From Brasenia schreberi (taxonomy: Eukaryota > Streptophyta > Magnoliopsida > Nymphaeales > Cabombaceae): a stretch of DNA of 64,000 nucleotides. The position numbers and the translations under genes were made by a program. Each line of letters opens with the position of its first letter. The first letter of the stretch is position 1. Under the pieces are notes generated by a model. It worked only from the letters and a program-made list of their open reading frames with translations. It searched no databases and was not told the origin of the DNA. Positions 60,725 through 64,000 of this stretch are shown piece by piece. The stretch covers positions 16,569,501 through 16,633,500 of the forward strand of contig JAYKKT010000086.1 in the NCBI GenBank assembly GCA_036023115.1. Reading direction: 5' to 3'.

Positions 60725-61958
60725 GTCCAACGTGTAAGTAACATTTCAAATTCAATCTTAAACCCTTCTTCTTCCTCTGATTAAATTGATATGGGGTTGT
60801 ATTAATGGAGAATCGTCTCCCCTCACGTTGTAATAAGGCTTAGAATTGTAGATTTTTTATTTCATGGATGAATTATCAAGTTCACACACATGCATTCTAC
60901 TTGTTTGCTTTTGTGATTCTACCCCAATATATTTTATAGACAATGTATACTCTCTGCCCCCTCTATGCTTAAGCTAATATGTACATTTTCATTCCTTTAC
61001 TTTCAGCAATTTATTTCGTGTGATTATTCATTTGCACGTATATTCTATGAAATTGAAATCCTATTTTATGCATCTGCATACTTTGTTGTTTAAATTTTAA
61101 TTCCCTATTCAGTGATTCAAATACTTTGAAATTTTAGGCACAATACATACACATATGACCCCATTAGAAATAAAATTTTCAAGAATTTTAGGACAGTACA
61201 ACCCTGTAAATAAAATTGAGAAAGATCGGATAACTCTGTTTCTATTTCTGTATAGTCAAATTTCCTGTGATAGTGGTTAGGTAAAATTCTCATATCTCTA
61301 TCTATAGGAATCCAAATCGGTTGAAATTAGTCTCATTAGAAAGATAACATCCATAAATTTCCAAAAAACTAAAATTACAATATTTGGAGTTTTGTACACT
61401 GAGATATTGAGGATTCTTTAAGTCTTTGTATTTTTGTCATATAATTTTCTGAAACAGGAAGTTAGTTTCACTTTCCGATTTAATTTTGCAAATCTATCAG
61501 TCCAAAATTCAAAACAAATTGGTCTAGGATGCCAAGACATTAGAAACACCCTGTAAAATTTTTAGAAATTTTGGAGATCCTTAGACCATCGAGAAAAATT
61601 TGGGAACAAGGGCTGAAAATAGAGGTAGTTCTTTTTTTCAGAACTTGATAAGTTTCAAGTTTTAAAAGCAAAGAACATTTCATCTTTACTTTGCCACTTT
61701 GAAAACACTGAATTTTCACGTCAATTGGAGTTCACTCTTTTTAAAATTGAAATTCTTAAGTGCTTAGGCTAACTCTTGAGCATCGGTTCAAGAAGGTGCA
61801 AAGCGAAAAGAGCTCGCTTAGACGAATCGCCCCAAAAATCAGATTTTGAAATTTTTGCTAGTTTTTGCAAACTAGTTGCATGCTCGCACATCAAGTAGAG
61901 TCAAAATTTTTGTTTCAAGTCTCTACATAGGCTTTAAGTGAAAATTTCAATGTCTACG

Positions 61959-64000
61959 AAATTGGCATGCTCGGTAAGACTCGAGCCTTAAGGAATTTCA
62001 ATTTAAAGTGAACTTCAACATTTTGCAAAAAACGTGGTGTTTAACATTGTAAAGTTTGTACACAGGTTGAATTTCAAAGTCCACAAACATGTCAAGTTTG
62101 GATGAATCCTACAAACTGTCGAGCCGAGCTTCTTGCTCGTCAAGTTCTTTTTCGAAAAGGTTTTCAAAATTGGGTTTTAAAAATAAAGAAGGGTCGCTTG
62201 TTTCTCTACGAAAAGAGTTTAAACTCTTAGGAGAAAGAATCACCGCACTTAGCCAAGAAGCTGAGGTGGTAGAATCATGCTCTTCTCATGAGAAATAAGC
62301 GAGGGCTCGGAAGAGGTCAAGCAAATCTAAAAAGCCCAAAGAGACCTCGATCATAGAGGGAAAAGAGAACACAAATCTTTTACTTTAAATGATAGGAATG
62401 CCCTTCAACAATTGTTAAGAGGTCAAATCAAAGACAAGAGGTCATACGCCCTATCAGATTTTCTTCCATCAAATTATCAAACTGATAGTGACGATGACAT
62501 ACCGAACTTCTGTCAATATGATTGAAGTGGGGATCCTCAATCCCATCTCCAACTCTTCTCGCGTAGAGTTTATAAGAAAAAGAAAGACTCGACGAAGTGG
62601 ATCTATTGGTTCTCCCTCTCCTTTAAGGGAACCGCTTCAAAGTGGCTAGCTTCCTATGACTTGAGTCAATTCTCAACTTTTGAAGAGCTAGCAAATTATT
62701 TCATGCAAATATTCTCCTACAATGTGGAAGTAACCCCTACTTTGAATACCCTAAGGGACACAAAACAAGCACCGAACGAGGATGTCCATGCATTCATTGT
62801 TCGATGGAGGTCACTCCTTGAGCAAGTTCGAGAGCCCATCTCCAAAGGATGTGTAGTGAAGCTAATACTCAAGAATTTCAAAATTGAGTTAAAAGCACTC
62901 CTTTCCCTGCATGAAATATCAACCTTCCATAAGTTAATCAAGAAGGCTTCCCTCTTTGAAGCTAATTTAAGAAAGGGAGTCTACGAGGAACTGTGGAAAG
63001 GGAAAGCTTTCCAAAAGACACATTTCAAAAAACTCGAGACATACGGGCCATCCCCTGCAGACAATGGAGCCAAACCCCAAAAGATTACAAATGTTCGAGT
63101 GGAGTCAAGCTCGACCGACACTTCAAAGAAAACCGAACCAAAACATGTAAAAAGGATTCAAAAGAATTTCAAAAAGAGGGAGTTTACACCTTTGGGACAA
63201 CCCATCTCGAAAGTCCTAGACCTCCTGCTTGCCCAGGGTATGGTCACACTCCCAAATATTCTCGAGGTGACACCTCCAAAAGGAAAGATTTTAAATGAAT
63301 TTTGCAAGTATCATAGGCTCAAAGGCCATGATACAAATAAGTATTATTCCCTTTTGCACAAAATTGAGGACTTTATAGAGTAGGGGAGGCTCCACATTAC
63401 GGAGGAACTGGAGCCCTCCAAAGCCGTGTTAAAAGAGCTTTTCTCCAACCATGCGAGTACTAGCAAAAAGGGTAAATAGGTATGTTTTCTCTCACCCAAC
63501 TCTTATGGAATGGAATATGCATATCATACGGAACACACTACTTGCCACACACCACCTATTCTCGTAATAAAAAAAGGCAAGCAAGTAGTGATTCGTGGAG
63601 CGCTTAGAGTCCCACCCCCGGCTAAAGCCTTATTAGAAATTCGTTGTGTTTCGAAGCATAAAAATAGATCCAAAATAGGAGCGAGCCCTAGGGAAGGTGT
63701 GGGCGAGGTGACTAGGTCCAAAGGATCTATCAACCCCCACATTTATCCAAAGATGCTAGCAAGGAGGTGGTCGTTATACCCGGTCCTTCAAAATCATGCA
63801 TTTCCAAAGCATCTCATATCATGGACAAGGGTAAAAACGTGTTAACCCTATATGATTTTGAAATGCATCTTTCCAAGATTCTCATAAACATGTCTATCCT
63901 AGAACTAATCCATACCTCCTCTAGGCATAGACAAGTCCTAGAAAGGATCTTAGAAAGAGTCAAGGTTAACTCAACCATAACCCCCGAGTCCTTATCCTTC
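61959..64000 (+). mobile_element. Tat-like Ty3/gypsy element T2, internal region (runs off the window)
   Basis: PBS-like aaattggcatgctcgg directly after the LTR, then gag in broken frames: MSSLDESYK..FSKRFSKLGFKNKE (62089-62298), SFKGTASKWLASYDLSQFSTFEELANYF (about 62620-62710) and 62661-63383. From about 63820 the frame reads TLYDFEMHLSKILI..LIHTSSRHRQVLERIL, resembling the segment before the protease in Tat elements. No pol is inside the window. Confidence 0.78.
62661..63383 (+). pseudogene. gag: Ty3/gypsy gag fragment (retrotransposon gag domain)
   Basis: 240 codons open. Matches the retrotransposon gag domain of Tat-type elements: FEELANYFMQIFSYNVE, LRDTKQAPNEDVHAFIVRWRSL, KLIKKASLFE. 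It ends FCKYHRLKGHDTNKYYSLLHKIEDFIE, a degenerate zinc-knuckle-like C..H..GH motif lacking the last Cys. Upstream gag codons (62089-62640) are separated by stops at 62296, 62386 and 62522. Confidence 0.75.

Larger units (their letters stand above)
56400..61958 (+). repeat. Second Tat-like LTR (T2), split by LINE D
   Basis: 56400-57529 and 60741-61958 together make about 2348 bp that align with the T1 LTR (tgtaaacacccaaaat at the start; ..catcggttcaagaa, agagctcgcttag and the ctctacatag phrase near the end). Followed at 61959 by aaattggcatgctcgg and by gag, so it serves as a 5' LTR for T2; it could also be shared with T1 if the two were once tandem. It differs from T1 by a 38-bp minisatellite in the U3 region and by loss of the TATA box. 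Confidence 0.8.

Overview
The window is nuclear DNA of a flowering plant. The genes have introns and are far apart, AT-rich retroelement sequence fills most of the space, and the two recognisable host genes are plant types: a plastid-targeted glutamate-cysteine ligase (GSH1) and a cysteine-rich receptor-like kinase (CRK). The species cannot be told from the sequence. Coordinates of decayed elements are approximate; exon borders come from reading splice sites and reading-frame phases.

Region 1 (1-15 kb) is the 5' half of a GSH1-type gene on the minus strand. The first coding exon (14428-14083) carries the transit peptide and ends in splice phase 2. The next exon (1850-1700) starts in the matching phase, and a third follows at 929-822; the rest of the gene lies off the left edge. 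The intron between the first two coding exons is about 12.2 kb. It is packed with a 5'-truncated RTE-type LINE (2364-3818), a second RTE LINE (about 4505-9560) that carries a 2.1-kb insertion of its own (7265-9393), and a decayed hAT transposon (about 9575-12925) that contains a scrap of plastid trnA. The first coding exon has an apparent one-base frameshift.

Region 2 (15-31 kb) holds no gene I recognise. It contains tRNA-derived SINE-like pieces, microsatellites, a third RTE LINE (19342-21757), a decayed Ty1/copia element on the minus strand (about 22.5-27.3 kb, LTR-like ends) and an L1-type LINE fragment with an internal tandem duplication (28.5-29.9 kb).

Region 3 (31.6-34.8 kb) is an apparently complete seven-exon CRK gene on the minus strand. 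It predicts 680 residues: signal peptide, two DUF26 domains, one membrane span and a kinase with all catalytic motifs. It is flanked by an old RTE relic (35.5-36.3 kb) and a cluster of SINE-like sequences (38.0-40.7 kb).

Region 4 (43-64 kb) is nested transposons: a copia 5' end with primer-binding site and gag (43.2-44.2 kb), interrupted by a Ty3/gypsy Tat-like element with a 2.4-kb LTR (44176-46575) and broken internal domains including a second RNase H. A 440-bp direct repeat then runs straight into a pseudogene fragment of a CRK 5' end (50.44-50.93 kb). Next come a plant-mobile-domain relic and a Mutator-like transposase relic on opposite strands (52-55.6 kb), with hairpins and 105-bp tandem repeats nearby. 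Last is a second Tat-like LTR (56400-61958), itself split by a near-full-length RTE LINE with a 16-bp target-site duplication (57530-60724), and then gag running off the right edge.

No operon logic applies. Host function is limited to glutathione synthesis (GSH1) and surface perception or defence signalling (CRK). The rest is a record of nested insertions whose order can be read from the target-site duplications. I found no clearly new biological system. The best leads are the RTE-tailed insertion with gene-like content, the CRK fragment joined to retroelement sequence, and the transposon-swollen GSH1 intron with a possible frameshift.
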